Positions 1-11,579 of a stretch of 64,000 nt of DNA are shown piece after piece. The notes beneath the pieces are model-generated. The model was not told the DNA's origin and did no database searches. It saw only the letters and a list, made by a program, of their open reading frames with translations. The stretch's first letter is position 1. Every line of letters starts with the position of its first letter. The translations under genes were made by a program, and so were the position numbers. This stretch comes from Syngnathus acus. Its lineage: Eukaryota > Chordata > Actinopteri > Syngnathiformes > Syngnathidae. Where the stretch lies: assembly GCF_901709675.1 (NCBI RefSeq), contig NC_051088.1, positions 1,800,664 through 1,864,663 of the forward strand, read 5' to 3'.

Positions 1-111
1 GTCTGCGAGTCTGTCTGTCTGTTCCCCCCATCTTCCCTTCCAACTCCCTTTTCCCTCAATAAACCCTGGTCCAAGCTGCATTTGGTTGCCCTGCTATACT
101 CATCCGTAACA
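1..111 (+). mobile_element. 3' part of an LTR, cut by the window edge
   Basis: The stretch with AATAAACCCTGGTCC near position 57 and the end TCCGTAACA at 103-111 matches the end of the solo LTR at 21799-22093, which shares the AATAAACCCTGGTCCAAGC segment and ends in GTGACA. It is therefore the downstream end of another copy of that LTR, in plus orientation. AATAAA is the likely polyadenylation signal. The 5' end lies outside the window, so the target-site duplication cannot be checked. Confidence 0.6.
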
Positions 112-504
112 CACAGCCCTCACATTTTGCTCGAATAGCTTCATTGTCCTGCCTGATATGTCCCCAGCCAGGTTGGACTACAACTGTAAAATGGTAGCAG
201 ATTACAAAAAATGTATATTTATAAAAAAATAATATGTACCGTAATTTTCGGACTATAAGTCGCTCCGGAGTACAAGTCGCATCAGCCATAAAATGCCCAA
301 AAATGTGAAAAAAAACATATATAAGTCGCTCCGGAGTATAAGTCGCATTTCGGGGGGCAATTTATTCGACAAAATCCAACATCAAGAACAGTCATGAACG
401 AGCAACAACAGGCTAAACGATAGGTATGCTAACGTGACATAAACACAAACGAAGAGCTGAGAACGGCCCTGACGTAAAATTCAGAGTTATTCAAAAAACT
501 ATTA

Positions 505-905
505 CATAAATAACACGTTAATAAAACCATCTGTGTCACTCCAATTCATTAAATCCATCGATCGTCCTTTGTCAACAATGCGTGCGCGCCGCTGACGGCG
601 CTTGCACTTCAAAATATTCCACAGGCCCATATAACGATATATAAATTATGTATCAAATAACTATTATATAAGCAATAATGTTATCAAACCATCTGTGTCA
701 CTCCAAATCATTAAATCCATCGATCGTCCTTTGTCAACAATGGGTGCGCGCAGCTGACCGCGCTTGCACTTCAAAATATTCCACAGGCCCATATAACGAT
801 GTATAAATTAGATATCAAATAACTATTATATAAGCAATAGTATTATCAAACCATCTGTGCACTCTAAATCATTAAATCCATCGATCAAATTCCTCGTCCT
901 TCGTC
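505..905. repeat. 162-bp tandem repeat, three copies
   Basis: The phrase AACCATCTGTG recurs at 525, 687 and 849, a period of 162 bp, followed each time by CATTAAATCCATCGATC. The array is internal to the transposon at 239-1718. The same units appear in plus orientation in the copy around 39100-39400. Confidence 0.8.
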
Positions 906-1059
906 AACAACGCCGCGCGTGCGCCCTGACGTCAGCCTCGTCGTTATTCCACAGATCTACTATATAACTATATTGAAGTGTTAACAAAGTTCAAGGAAAG
1001 ACGTGGGTTTGGTAAACGGCTCTTTATTTAACAAAACAAACTTCCAGGCGTGTGGTGGC

Positions 1060-1365
1060 GTGGACTTCCAGCCACGGAAGTGGAAGAGAGCTCCATAGAA
1101 TAGGACCGGGCGTGCGTAAAAGCCATGACCGAGCCCCATCCACCGTCCCCGGACAGCCACCCGGCCGAGCGCCGGCCCTCGACTTCCATCCACGGAGGTG
1201 AAAGACAGCTCGGTAGAGTAGGACCGGGCGTGCGTAAAAGCATTGTCCGAGCCCCATCCACCGTCCCTGGACAGCCACCCGGCCGAGCGCCGGCCCCCGA
1301 CTTCAATCCACGGAAGTGAAAGAGAGCTCCGTCGAGTAGGACCGGGCGTGGGTAAAAGCCATAAT
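1060..1365. repeat. 118-bp GC-rich tandem repeat, about 2.5 copies
   Basis: GAGCCCCATCCACCG recurs at 1131 and 1249 (period 118), and AGGACCGGGCGTG occurs three times. The array is part of the transposon at 239-1718. It is rich in CpG compared with the AT-rich surroundings and gives rise to several spurious reading frames. Confidence 0.75.
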
Positions 1366-1826
1366 AGTTTTTCAAACCTTCTGTGTCACTCCAAATCCTT
1401 AAATCCTTCAAACTCTTCGTCCGCCGTGTCACTTAGAAACAAAGCCGCTAATGATGCCGGTAGTACGTGGGGCCCTTCGTCATCTTCGTCATCCCGTGAT
1501 CAATCTTTGTCCTTTATGTAAACAACCGCCGCGCCACGCCGCGTCGCGCTGCTGACGTCACTTGAAATTCAAATTACAGTAATCCCTTGCTACATCGCGG
1601 TTCGTTTATCGCGGTTTCCCTTTTTTGAAAAAAAACACATATAAGTCGCTCCTTATTATAAGTCGCCCCCCCACCCAAACTATGAAAAAAAACGCGACTT
1701 ATAGTCCGAAAATTACGGTAGATACAAAAAATACTGTTGGACTACGGAAGGATCATGGGACGAATACACTGGAAAACAGGGACGGATGGGGTGATCAAGT
1801 GTAGCCTAGGTGGAACCTGAGTTGGA

Positions 1827-1884
1827 GTGTGTGTGTGTGCGTGCGTGCGTGCGTGTGTGCGTGTGTATATGTGTGCGCCTGTGC
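1827..1884. repeat. (TG)n/(TGCG)n microsatellite
   Basis: Imperfect TG dinucleotide run with interspersed GC steps, in intron 2 of lama5. Translations of it are His/Thr-rich and not real genes. Confidence 0.9.
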
Positions 1885-2150
1885 GTGCAATGACAGGCAA
1901 TGTTCCCCATAAACACCATCTTCATGTTCCAGGTGTTCATCCTAAACATGCTAGATGGTGGAAAAAAAATGTGCTTGTCTTCCCAACTAAAGAAATGGAG
2001 CATGTTGAGACAAGGATGAAAAAGTGGCATATTGCATTTAAATGATGGTGGAAATATTGACTTCTGAGGAGGATTATGAATTATCTCATCTTCAGGCTTC
2101 TTCAATGTCCCCGTCTTTCATTGAGGTTGACAGTGACTGTTGTTGTAGGT

Positions 2151-2484
2151 TACAGGTGTCAAACTCATTTTTGCCACGCATCGTAGTCATAGTTTCCCTT
2201 GGAGGGCTGTTATGATTGTCAACGTCGTTTAGTATATACAGTATAGGCTACAAAACAAACTGATGAATAACTAGTTTTGAAACCAGAGACTAGTAAAAAC
2301 TGTTCAAATATTTTAAAAAGTCGAATTGTAATAAAAATTGCAAGCAATGTCTATTTTTTTTAAAGTGACGACAATTTGTAATTTTAGTAATGACACAAAG
2401 TTGATGCCAAATTTGTTCTCGCGGCCACATAAAATGATGTGGCGGGCCGTATCTGGCCCCCAGGCCCTGAGTTTGATACCTATG
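2151..2484. mobile_element. Non-autonomous hAT element (MITE), 334 bp
   Basis: Imperfect terminal inverted repeats TACAGGTGTCAAACTC and GAGTTTGATACCTATG are flanked by an exact 8-bp duplication TTGTAGGT (2143-2150 and 2485-2492). Eight-base duplications are the hallmark of hAT transposition. The interior near 2410-2460 has the GGGCCGTATCTGGCCCC-type subterminal sequence seen in Charlie-like hAT ends. There is no coding capacity. Confidence 0.85.
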
Positions 2485-2579
2485 TTGTAGGTGGTGTTCA
2501 ACAAGATTCAGCTCGGACATTGAAGGAATTCATTCTTGCCAAAACAGGGAAGATTGAAGGATGCCACAGTTTGCCTTTC

Positions 2580-2587
2580 TGTGTGTG

Positions 2588-2651
<64 letters not shown>

Positions 2652-2676
2652 CGCGCGTACGTGCGTGCGCGTACAC
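2580..2676. repeat. (GT)n microsatellite
   Basis: Nearly pure GT run of about 70 bases followed by imperfect GCGT steps. Probably length-variable. Confidence 0.95.
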
Positions 2677-2699
2677 AAGAAGACACCAATGTGCCAGCG

Positions 2700-4085
2700 T
2701 TGGGAAAAGTGAAGGAGGAGCATCACGAGCATCATAAGGATTAGAGATAAGAAAATTCCTAGTCACGGAAAGAGACTGCTGCTATTCCCAGTGCCAGAGA
2801 GGATGTGATAGCAAAAGGGTGAGGAGCTTCACCTGCAACCCTCATTTTGGGCTCATGTTGTAGTTTGTAACTTCTTTCAGCACATTTGCTCAAAACAATG
2901 GACGTATGCCACTATATTAGGTACAGCACCTCATCACATCCAATGCAAGAGCTGATTTCCACAGTAGAACCTTCCATGTGTAACACTGGTGTAGTACAAC
3001 AAGAACAAATATTGGAAGACCGTGCCTTTAGAGTCACACATATTTATGCAAAATATTTAATAAAGTGTTTTGTTTTGGCTTAATAGTGTTATAGCCTGGA
3101 AATTTAGACTCAATGCTGTACAATCCATTGCGTCTGGTGAATAGTCATATCAAGCTAATTTCTAAGGCAGGAAAAACCTGAGCAAACAGGCGGCAAAACA
3201 AACCAATCAGCGAAGAGCTAACATGACGTCATCTTCTGGACTAAATGCTTCCAGTGCCGTCAAGATCCTGGGGTTTTAATGACTCCATTTATGCAAAGTG
3301 ACGCTCGTGCGCTTGGCACAAAAATTCATGCGCAAATTCATTTTCCAGCCGGGGCAAGTTTATTTTACTGTCTTTACTGTTTAATTTACTGATGTTTGCT
3401 GACCATGATATGCCACAATCAGCAATCCAGCGTATTGTATCGTAAAAGCAAAAAATGTGTGCCTGACTATCCCAAAAGTCACAATTTTTGCCCTTTTACT
3501 CTGTGTAAAACACACAGGAAACAACAGTTTTATTTTTGCTTTTTCAAACTTTTCTAACAAAAATAAATGTCACTTTTTTCTTGAAAGAAATGTCACTTCA
3601 TTCTTGACCTCCAGACTTTGCTTGGGGAGGGGGGAACCTGTTCTAATTTTCTACACTTGTAAAAATGCCGCCGAGAACACAGAAAAAATCAGGCTGACAA
3701 ATCATTGTATGGTTCTTTGGAATGTGCTCACGTACTCATCATTACTTTTTGGTGCAATTAATGAGTTTTCCAACTGAGTGTGAGTGGTCATTGAACGCGC
3801 CTCGCGCAGAATGCGAGTGAGAACTTTAAAAAGAAAAGAAAAGGAACCAAGCGTCTAAAGATAGAAATTGACCAACACAATAGTGTGTTCTTCCTTCTTT
3901 ATCGAAAACAGGCTTGTACTACCTGCCGCACTCAAGGCGTACACACTCCCGCAGCAAGGGATAAAGATTTTCATGGGGGCACCTACTTTGGCACATACTC
4001 CCTCGCAAGCTCGAGGATACGCATGCCTTCAACATGCTTCTTTATGATTTCGAGTTTCATATGAATAGTGTTAGGAGACATACTT
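2700..4085. other. lama5 intron 2, nothing recognised
   Basis: AT-rich sequence with no long open frame, no splice-bounded laminin-like exon on the minus strand, and no clear transposon ends. The short frame at 3457-3777 has no recognisable motif. Confidence 0.5.
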
Positions 4086-4087
4086 GA

Positions 4088-4142
4088 CTACACTAGTTCG
4101 TATCTCGAAAAGTTCGTAAGTATCAGCATTCCTAAGTAGAGG
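4088..4142 (-). mobile_element. Relic of a Tigger-type terminal repeat
   Basis: The reverse complement begins CAGTGGTACCTCTACTTAGG and continues into TACGAACTTTTCGAGATACG, the typical Tigger-type TIR pattern. The partner end is absent, so this is a fragment. Confidence 0.5.
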
Positions 4143-5642
4143 TACCACTGGACTCAGTTCAAAATCTTGGCAAAGCCATAAGAAATTTTGATCGCATTAA
4201 AAATGAAGCTAAACCTAGCTCTTAGACAACATATAAGGTTATTTTTTTTATATTAGTTTACACACTAAAATAAAAAAACTACCACCAAAATTAAGTAATA
4301 TGGCAACTATTTCACGTTCATTTTTTACTGATTTTGTAAATTATTGCTATTTATGTTTCAGTCTCTTCTTTTTTTAAGTGCAACAGTTAGTATATCAGTG
4401 CTTCTACTTTGTTTTATTTCAGCATCTGTGCTAAGCATGCTATGCCACTTTCAGTCAAGGTTGTTCAGTTAATGAACACAGAAGAAATTACAAAAACTAA
4501 AATTTAAAATACATTTTTATGAATGAAATGAAACAAAAACGGGAACTAACAAACTACATTTTACGTTTAAACTAGACTAAAACTAACTATAGTTATACAG
4601 AAAATGTCCTTCATTTTTATCTTTGGGTTTATTTTAAATGTTTTTAATTTAGTATTACTGTTTGTCCATACACAAGACAAAAGGTCAAACAGCCATTTGG
4701 GAATTGTAGTTTACTTTATTATGCATTACTTATTGTGACCTTTAAAAAAAAAAAAAACTAATACACGGCGCATTTTCGAAAAAATAGAAAACAATGGGAA
4801 GAACAGCTCTAAAGAAAAATTAAAACAGAATTTTAAACTCTAATATAAATAAAAACTACAATGAAAATTCCAAAAGCAGGGTTGCTCCCATGCTAAAATT
4901 CCTGTAAAACTTACAAATGAAACATGAGTATTAAACATTCATCCATCCATTTTCTGATTATGTAAAACAGAATTAACATACCGTATTGGCCCGAATATAA
5001 AACGACCCTGATTATAAGACGACCCCCTCTTTTTCAAGACTCAAGTTTAAAAAAATACTTTTTAAACACCAAATTTAAGTTTTATACAGAAAATTCTTAC
5101 ATCTGAAACAAATGATTATAGCAATATATTCAAGAGAAAAAGCATGATATTTTGCCTCATTCAAATCATACAAAAACAGTCTATCACATCTTAATATCTG
5201 AACATTTAAATATGTAAACTAAAGTGCAATCACATTTGTAAATGAATGGCTACTGGTTTTTGAAATGTAAATAAACCAATCTATTGTGATAAAACAACAA
5301 AATTGCAATAACTGCATTAACCATCAAAGTGAAGTCTAACTGTAACTGTAGTCTTGAAACAAATCTGAATAAGGAAAAACATTGCAATAAAATAATGCTA
5401 ACTGCTACCGCTATTGTTGGGGAGCCTGAGGACTGTATAGGGCAGGCATGTCCAAAGTCCGGCCCGCGGGCCAAATCCGGCCCCCGATCAGATTTCATAT
5501 GGCCCGCAGCTTTGGTCTTATAATGTATTATTTATGGGCCGCCTGCACTGTCAAACTGAATATAAAAAAAATGAAATTTGAACCTGTAATCCCTCCTATT
5601 ACCAAAGGGTGGCAGCACCACCCCTCGCCGCTCATTTCTGCC

Positions 5643-5940
5643 ATGGCTACTGCAAAGAAAACGAGGACAGTTGACATTGAGGGCCGTCGCTTTCAAGAGA
5701 AATGGGAATTACAATACTTCTTCGCTGAAAATCAAGGCAATTGTGTTTGTCTAATTTCTAAAGAGACGGTTGCCTTGTTTAAGGATTTCAACCTAAAGAG
5801 ACACTATTAGACTAAACGTGCTGACACATACGACAAGCTAACAGGGAGTAACCGCGCTGATAAAGTGAAGCAGCTCCAAGCTGAAATGGCATCACAACAG
5901 CGATTCTTCACGCGGGGCTGTGAGTCAAAATTAAATAAAA
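5643..5940 (+). pseudogene. N-terminal fragment of a hAT (Charlie-like) transposase, BED-finger region
   Basis: The frame starts MATAKKTRTVDIEGRRFQ and continues through a YFFAENQGNCVCL segment to FNLKRHY, followed by a TAG at 5808-5810. The same frame reads on past the stop with recognisable sequence (KVKQLQAEMASQQRFF). This layout matches the BED zinc finger and linker at the start of Charlie/ZBED-type hAT transposases. The second zinc-binding cysteine is changed to serine (CLIS where CLVC is usual), and the catalytic domain is missing, so it cannot encode an active enzyme. It is an old, internally deleted copy. Confidence 0.75.
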
Positions 5941-6301
5941 ATTAAATATTACTTAATATTAAATATTACGAAGTGGCCATGTTAATACTGTTGATGTTAT
6001 AAACCTGTAGACATGACACAAACTATTACTTTCTGAAAGATATTGTAAATGACAAGAGCAAAACTCACTTGTTTTAAGTTTTAATAATAACAGACAAATT
6101 TGCATTACTTATAACTCCTGTTTAAAATGTTCATGAGGCAAGAATAATTTTAAACTCATGTAAATGTAAGGTATTTCAAACAGTTTGTATCTGACTCTTC
6201 AGATATGAATGAAAGGCAGAATTTGTGTTTTTAGAGTTGTTCACATCTGCCTGAATGGCTTATATTTGGTTATTTTGTCATTTGAAAAATAAAGACAATT
6301 G

Positions 6302-6665
6302 TCCATCCATCCATTTTCTGTACCGCTTAGTCCCCACGGGGGTCGCGGGCGTGCCGGAGCCTATCCCAGCCGTCATCGGGCAGTAGGCGGGGGGGACCCT
6401 GAACCGGTTGCCAGCCAATCGCAGGGCACACAGAGACAAACAACCATACGCACTCGCACTCACACCTAGGGACAATTTGGAGTGCTCAATCGGCCTACCA
6501 AGCACGTTTTTGGGATGTGGGAGGAAACCGGAGTGCCCGGAGAAAACCCACGCGGGCCCGGGGAGAACATGCAAACTCCACACAGGGAGGGCCGGAGGTG
6601 GAATCGAACCCACACCCTCCTAACTGTGAGGCGGACGTGCTACCCAGTGCTCCACCGAGCCGCCC
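6302..6665 (-). mobile_element. tRNA-derived SINE (ATGG-tailed), minus strand
   Basis: Reading the minus strand, a tRNA-like head contains a box-B match (GGGTTCGATTCC) after GGGTAGCACGTCCGCCTCAC, and the 3' end is AGAAAATGGATGGATGG. Copies of the same SINE lie at 28483-28815 and 37665-38031. It interrupts the hAT at 5443-6790 and so is younger than it. Confidence 0.75.
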
Positions 6666-6959
6666 GAAATTTGTTTTATAACAGTGTGTATTTGCATGAC
6701 CTTTTTGTAGTTAAAAAATGTCTGAAAAAACTATTGGCCCCTTCACTTTATTAAATCTGGCCCTCCTTGCAAAAAGTTTGGACACCCCTGGTATAGGGGG
6801 TTGGCTCGGATGGTTATGCTCTTTTTGCCCCCGGGTGTCGGTCAGAACACAGGAGGGAAGACATGGTTCAGTTTTGATTGCTTTACTGAATTATTGGCAA
6901 AAAAGTAACAGGCACTGTGGCTCATAGGGGCATACAGGCAAACGGGCAAAAGGGTATAT

Positions 6960-7155
6960 ATAGGCACACGTTTGGTCGTAAGGATGTGAGAGCAGGTGTG
7001 TGTAGTGTACATGGGTGAGTCTGGGTGTGTGAATGTGATTCTTGTGTGTGTGTGATTATTGTATGAAGCGTGTGAAGGGTGTGTGAGGTGTGTGTGCGTG
7101 TGTGTGTGTGTGCGCATGGGTGTGGGTGTGTGCGTGTGTGTGTGTGTGTGTGTGG
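6960..7155. repeat. Imperfect (GT)n repeat
   Basis: GT-rich interrupted dinucleotide repeat inside the transposon at 4981-8348. Confidence 0.85.
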
Positions 7156-7503
7156 TTCTGCAACAGACAGAAATACAGCACGTAAGTCAACGCTCAACTT
7201 CTGACGTCACACAACACTGGTAGACGGCACACATGACATAACTAACTATACTAAATAACCATGAATGAAATACTCTCGGCAACACACCAAACATAAGTCA
7301 TCGAGACAACAAAATACATTTGCTGGCGACCGTTCGTCACTGTGCCACTGCGTAACGGCTGTAGTCATGCGTGTACACTGCTCGTGCGATGCGAGGCAAA
7401 CTTAAAGGAGCGCGCCAGAGCTGTCAATCAGCGCGCACACGAAGCAGACAGCAATCGGACAAACGGCATAACAGTGGACAGTAGTAACAATGAAATATAT
7501 ATA

Positions 7504-8160
7504 CAGTCAAACCTCGGTTTTCGACCACAATCCATTCCAGAAGGCGGTTCGAGAAGCGAATCGGTCGAATTCCGAATCTATTTTTCCCATTACCAATAAA
7601 AAATTTAATCCATTCCAAGACTAAAAAAAACCGCCTTATTTAAGCATTTTTTCATTTGTGCATTTTTGTCCGATCGCGCAACTGCAGCGCACCGCCGAAC
7701 GCGCAACCGTAGCGCATCGCCGACCGCGCAACTGTACCACATTGGTCGCATTATTGTGACAGAGCCATCGCTGAAATTTAGAAAATATTTTTAAAGTCCT
7801 GATGTACTTTCCAAAATTTAAGTGGACCTCAGTGCGCAGGGAGCTTAATTTGGTCCGATCGCGCAACCGCAGCGCGCCAGGCGCTTACTGTCGCATTGCT
7901 TTAAGAGCGTCTTTGTGTTTTAGGATGGCTTTACTGCTCCCACTTAATACAATCTTCAAAGCAACGAAAATACCATAACAACGAACGGAGTCAGTCGGTA
8001 TCCGGGCCGCGTGGTTGGGTTTTTTCGGGTCCTCCCGGCTCATCTCGCGAGGTTCGACCTCCGAATTTTGTTCGACAACCAAAGCAAAAAAATCTCGAAT
8101 TTTTTGTTCGAATTCCGATTTGTTCGAGAACCGGGACGTTCGAAAACCGAGGTTTGACTG
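7504..8160 (-). mobile_element. Tigger/pogo-like MITE, 657 bp
   Basis: TIR CAGTCAAACCTCGGTTTTCGA at 7504, complement ending at 8160, TA on both sides (7502-7503, 8161-8162). The minus strand retains a piece related to a transposase start (SGSSKAILKHKDALKAMRQ). A second member with diverged TIRs is at 12212-13057, and a 3' fragment is at 39527-39723. Confidence 0.85.
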
Positions 8161-8350
8161 TACTCACTTTGTGTCAAAGACGCACACGATCACAGCAACA
8201 TACTCAGTCGAAACCAGCAACCTTTAACTTACCGCTGCGCACAAGTAAATGGGTACAATGTCTAGACCCTGAATGTAAGACGACCCCCACTTTTTCAGTC
8301 TTTTTTCAATGCAAAAAAAAACATCGTCTTATATTCGGGCCAATACGGTA

Positions 8351-8980
8351 TTTAGCTCGTAAATCATAAACTCAGACTGACCCTACTCCCATTGCCTCAT
8401 TAATATGTTAATCTGCTACAAATTCCACAAGTGTTCCAGACCAGGAAGAGGAGGAGGAGGGAGGCTAAAATGATAAGACAGAGCAGATAACTTCTGACCC
8501 AATAAGTGCAGTGGCGGAATTTTGCTATAAGATATGACTTCACTAGATTCAGAAATACAAATTGTAGATATCATTCATATAACAGCATAAACAATTTCTA
8601 TCAATAAAAAAATGGGATGTACGACATGCTGTGATAGTATGGGTCCTTGATGTTGTCAGTTGCAATTGTCATTTATTTTGCATCGCAGGGTTGTGATTGG
8701 CTGGGTGTTTTTCATTAGCTTGAATTGCACAATGAAACCTTGTCAGAAGGTCTAGTTTTCTGCCATCCCCTTCTGCAGCCAGCCCTGTTACTTTGTATTG
8801 TTTTTACATTAAGACAATTATTTTTCGACTTCTGTTTCTGGGTCCGAATTCTGCTGATCATGTTACACATTACTACAATACTTTTTGTATACAACAAAAT
8901 CTGTATCTGTTGTTGCAGGTTAAAAGAAAAAAAACATTTCAACCGACCACCGTGCTGCCCTGATGGGTATCAGTACCTAT
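8351..8980. other. lama5 intron 2, nothing recognised
   Basis: AT-rich non-coding DNA between two TA-flanked transposons. No splice-bounded exon, RNA gene or element terminus could be supported. Confidence 0.5.
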
Positions 8981-9078
8981 TACCGTATTTTCACGACCAA
9001 AGGGCACACCGTACTAAACGGCGCAGTCTCAGTTATGTGTGCTATTACTGTATTTAACACACACATAGGGCGCACCGC

Positions 9079-9262
9079 ATCATCGCTCATTTTATTTTAT
9101 TTATTATTTATTATTTATGGTTTGTGCCTACTTGTTTTTGTTTTGTGTCGCCTACTTGTATGTCTCGTCACCGTGGGATGGAGGAAACGGAATTTCGGTT
9201 TCTTTGTGTGTCTTGACGTATGAAGGGATTGACAATAAAGCTGACTTTGACTTTGACTTTGA
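9079..9262 (+). mobile_element. 5'-truncated LINE 3' end (L2 type, tail ACTTTG)
   Basis: Shares TCATCGCTCATTTTATTTTA, CACCGTGGGATGGAGGAAAC and ATTGACAATAAAGCTGACTT with the LINE ends at 60420-60620 and (complement) 54365-54480. It ends in repeated GACTTT units. Only the 3' UTR was inserted, which is usual for target-primed LINE insertions. Confidence 0.85.
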
Positions 9263-9539
9263 TAAGGCGCATGTATGCCATGAATTACGGTAAACAAAAA
9301 AAAAAAAACGTCACGGGAGCAAGAAAGTGAGTTCGGTTGTACTTTATTCTACTGTTTAACCATGTACTCTACTGTACTCACATTATTGTTGATCGATATT
9401 CATACGCAAATCCGTCCAAGTCCTCATCTTCTGTATCCAAATTAAACAGTTGGGCAAGTTCGCCATCTGACATGCCAATTCCCTTGTCATTGTCTCGTCG
9501 TTTTCACGTTGCTTTTCGGCAATGATCCCAGCTTTCCAG

Positions 9540-10050
9540 GAAGCTTGAATTGTGCCTCGTAAGCATGTCTCTGTCTATGCGGAGGTACGTATTCCTCTAC
9601 AGTCCTCTGATTGTGCCTCGTAAGCAAACGTAAACGTAAGCAAACATAAACGTAAGCAAATGGGTGCCTGTATATCACGTGTAGCAGAAGCCAATGGCGG
9701 CGGATGTACGTACTCCTCTACGTATTACATCCAGTCGTCTGATTGGTTTACCGCCCCGATCGACGTAAAACGTAATGTCCTCTGATTGGTTCATCGGGTG
9801 CCTGTATATTACGTCTCTGTGGCGGAAGCTACACAAACAATGGCGGCGAAGGTACGTACTCCTTTACGTGACACGTCTAGTCCTGTGATTGTTTTTTTTG
9901 TCCCGATCAACGTGGCGGAAGCCACACAAAACAATGGCGGCAAAGGTTTGTACTCCTCTACGTGTTACGTCTAGTCCTCTGATTATTTTTTTGGTCCAGA
10001 TCTACGTCTCCCCCTGTATATTACGGAAGCCACGCAAAACAACTTTACAG
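9540..10050. repeat. Tandem repeat with GGCGG(A/C)(A/T)G-type core
   Basis: The block containing AATGGCGGC, GTACTCCTCTACGT and CTGATTG recurs about four times with roughly 110-bp spacing. It is internal to the transposon at 8983-10176. Confidence 0.65.
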
Positions 10051-10203
10051 ATTTTTTTAACTTGGTCCACACAAAAGGCGCACCTTCTTAAAAGGCGCAC
10101 CTTCTTAAAAGGCGCACCTTCGTTTTTTGAGAAAATTAAAGGCGTTTATGTGCGCAATATGGTTGTGAAATTACGGTAATAAAGTTAGGCGATTTGATGA
10201 CCC

Positions 10204-11098
10204 TGACTAGCATTTTATCTATATTTAATAGTAATGCTCCAAAAACAAATCACACATTTATTGGTACTTAGCAGTGACATTTCAACACACCCATTTCACA
10301 ACAAAATGCACACTCATACAAACATTTTTAATTAAAGCAGGACCAACAAACATTTTCTTGCAATTTTCAAGGACCAAAATAAAACAAATTATTAAAACTA
10401 GAGCTGTACTTCCAACAATCCGTGGCTCTTTACATTCCAACAAGTACAGTAAAACATGTTGCAGTGTCATAGCATTTTCTATCCATCCATTTTCTGAAGC
10501 TAATATTCTCGCTATTAACCATTAGCTAAGCTCGGCTGCCCCGGTTTTAATTACGTGGCCTCTTGACGCCTCCCAGACCCGACAACAATCTACAGAGGTG
10601 CAACTATCGTGTCAATGTGTACTGTATTCCACTCAATTATAGACTGACTAGCATTTTAAATATATTTAATAGTAATGCTCAAAAAAAATCACAAATTTAT
10701 TGGTACTTAGCAGTGACATTTCAACACATACATTTCACAACAAAATGCTCACTTATACCCGCGCACAAACATTTTAAATTAAAGCAGGACCAACAAACAT
10801 TTTCTTGCAATTTTCAAGGACCAAAATAAAACAAATGATTAAAACTATCACTCTAGAGCTGTACTTCCAACAATCCGTGGGTCTTTACATTCCAACAAGT
10901 ACAGTAGAACACGTTGCAGTGTCATAGCGTTTGCTATCCATCCATTTTCTGAAGCTAATATTCTCGCTATTAGCCATTAGCTAAGCTCGGCTGCCCCGGT
11001 TTTAATTACGTGTCCTCTTGACGCCTCCCAGACCCGCCAACAATCCACAGAGGTGCCACTATCACGTCTATTTGTAATGTAATGCACTCAATTATAGT
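10204..11098. repeat. 440-bp tandem duplication in lama5 intron 2
   Basis: GACTAGCATTTTA at 10204 and about 10644 starts two adjacent units. Both include CCGTGG(C/G)TCTTTACATTCC, GCTAATATTCTCGCTATTA and end with CACTCAATTATAG. They differ by scattered substitutions and short indels, so this is a decayed segmental duplication. No coding capacity seen. Confidence 0.85.
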
Positions 11099-11502
11099 AT
11101 CAACGAACAAAGGTTATAAAAGAAAAGGCACGGCTCGGCCTTCATCACTCTCCGGTCAAACCAACCGGGAATGGGTTTTATTTTTACACTGTAGGTGCCG
11201 CTACAGAGGTATTTGTTTTCATCATTTAAGACAACTTTAAAATGGCAAATTTTTCACCAGAGCCAATGAGTGTGCAAAGATTGGTGAGTTTTTGTGCAGG
11301 TTTAGGGTGTCAAAATGCAATGCTTCACAGAAAAAAAATAAGAAAAACTCTTACTAAAACAATAGTGACCTCGCAGCTGTCGCTGCTCAGGCCGTAATTA
11401 CATTCTTCTGCATCACGATGTTGATTTGAATTTGATTGATCAACCCGAGTTTTCATATGCTATATATTTATAGAACAATACAGTTAAATAGTGTATAACA
11501 AA

Positions 11503-11570
11503 CATGCGCGCGCGCACACACACACGCACGCACACGCACGCACGCACGCACACACACACACACACACACA
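11503..11570. repeat. (CA)n microsatellite
   Basis: CA run preceded by GCGCGCG and CACG steps. The His/Thr-rich frame over it is an artefact. Confidence 0.9.
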
Positions 11571-11579
11571 AAGCTTTTA

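Larger units (their letters stand above)
239..1718. mobile_element. TA-flanked DNA transposon, AAGTCGC family, full length
   Basis: The ends are exact inverted repeats, CCGTAATTTTCGGACTATAA at 239 and its complement ending at 1718, with TA on each side (237-238 and 1719-1720). TA duplication fits Tc1/mariner or pogo-type insertion. The interior is non-coding and repetitive, with a 162-bp and a 118-bp tandem array. A second Tigger-like end (CAGTAATCCCTTGCTACATC) is embedded near 1577. A related copy at 38266 has a short reading frame ending in an acidic tail (SDTEDEEFEGLKDLE), perhaps a relic of the ancestral transposase C-terminus. Other copies: 24777-25501 and 38266-39526. Confidence 0.8.
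5443..6790 (+). mobile_element. hAT element with decayed transposase start
   Basis: Begins CAGGCATGTCCAAAGTCCGG and ends CAAAAAGTTTGGACACCCCTG. It is flanked by an exact 8-bp duplication GTATAGGG (5435-5442 and 6791-6798). It carries the first part of a Charlie-like transposase (5643-5940) and then non-coding DNA, so it is internally deleted. A SINE is inserted at 6302-6665. The same right terminus survives as a 21-bp scar inside the Rex3 copy at 28875-30150. Confidence 0.85.
4981..8348. mobile_element. TA-flanked DNA transposon, ATAAGACG family, with nested insertions
   Basis: Left end CCGTATTGGCCCGAATATAA at 4981 and its complement ending at 8348, both bordered by TA (4979-4980, 8349-8350). 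The element was opened by a hAT insertion (5443-6790), which itself received a SINE, and by a Tigger-like MITE (7504-8160). Without these it would be about 1.4 kb. No transposase frame remains. Insertion order is this element first, then the hAT and MITE, then the SINE in the hAT. Confidence 0.8.
8983..10176. mobile_element. TA-flanked DNA transposon, AAGGCGCAC family, with LINE-tail insertion
   Basis: Left end CCGTATTTTCACGACCAAAG at 8983; right end reads GTTGTGAAATTACGG up to 10176; TA lies outside each end (8981-8982, 10177-10178). GGCGCACC motifs occur just inside both ends. A truncated LINE tail sits at 9079-9262 and a tandem repeat at 9540-10050. No coding region. Confidence 0.7.

Noticed and set aside
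1024-1521. Proline-rich open frames over the 118-bp repeats
   Set aside because: Overlapping frames on both strands in a GC-rich tandem repeat inside a transposon; no conserved domain.
2498-2766. Several open frames rich in His-Thr repeats
   Set aside because: They translate GT/CA microsatellites in different frames; no start context or conserved sequence. The same applies near 1806-2105, 6842-7197, 11504 and 37155-37503.
6590-6665. tRNA gene on the minus strand
   Set aside because: Box-B match belongs to the head of a SINE present in three copies with an ATGG tail; no complete cloverleaf.
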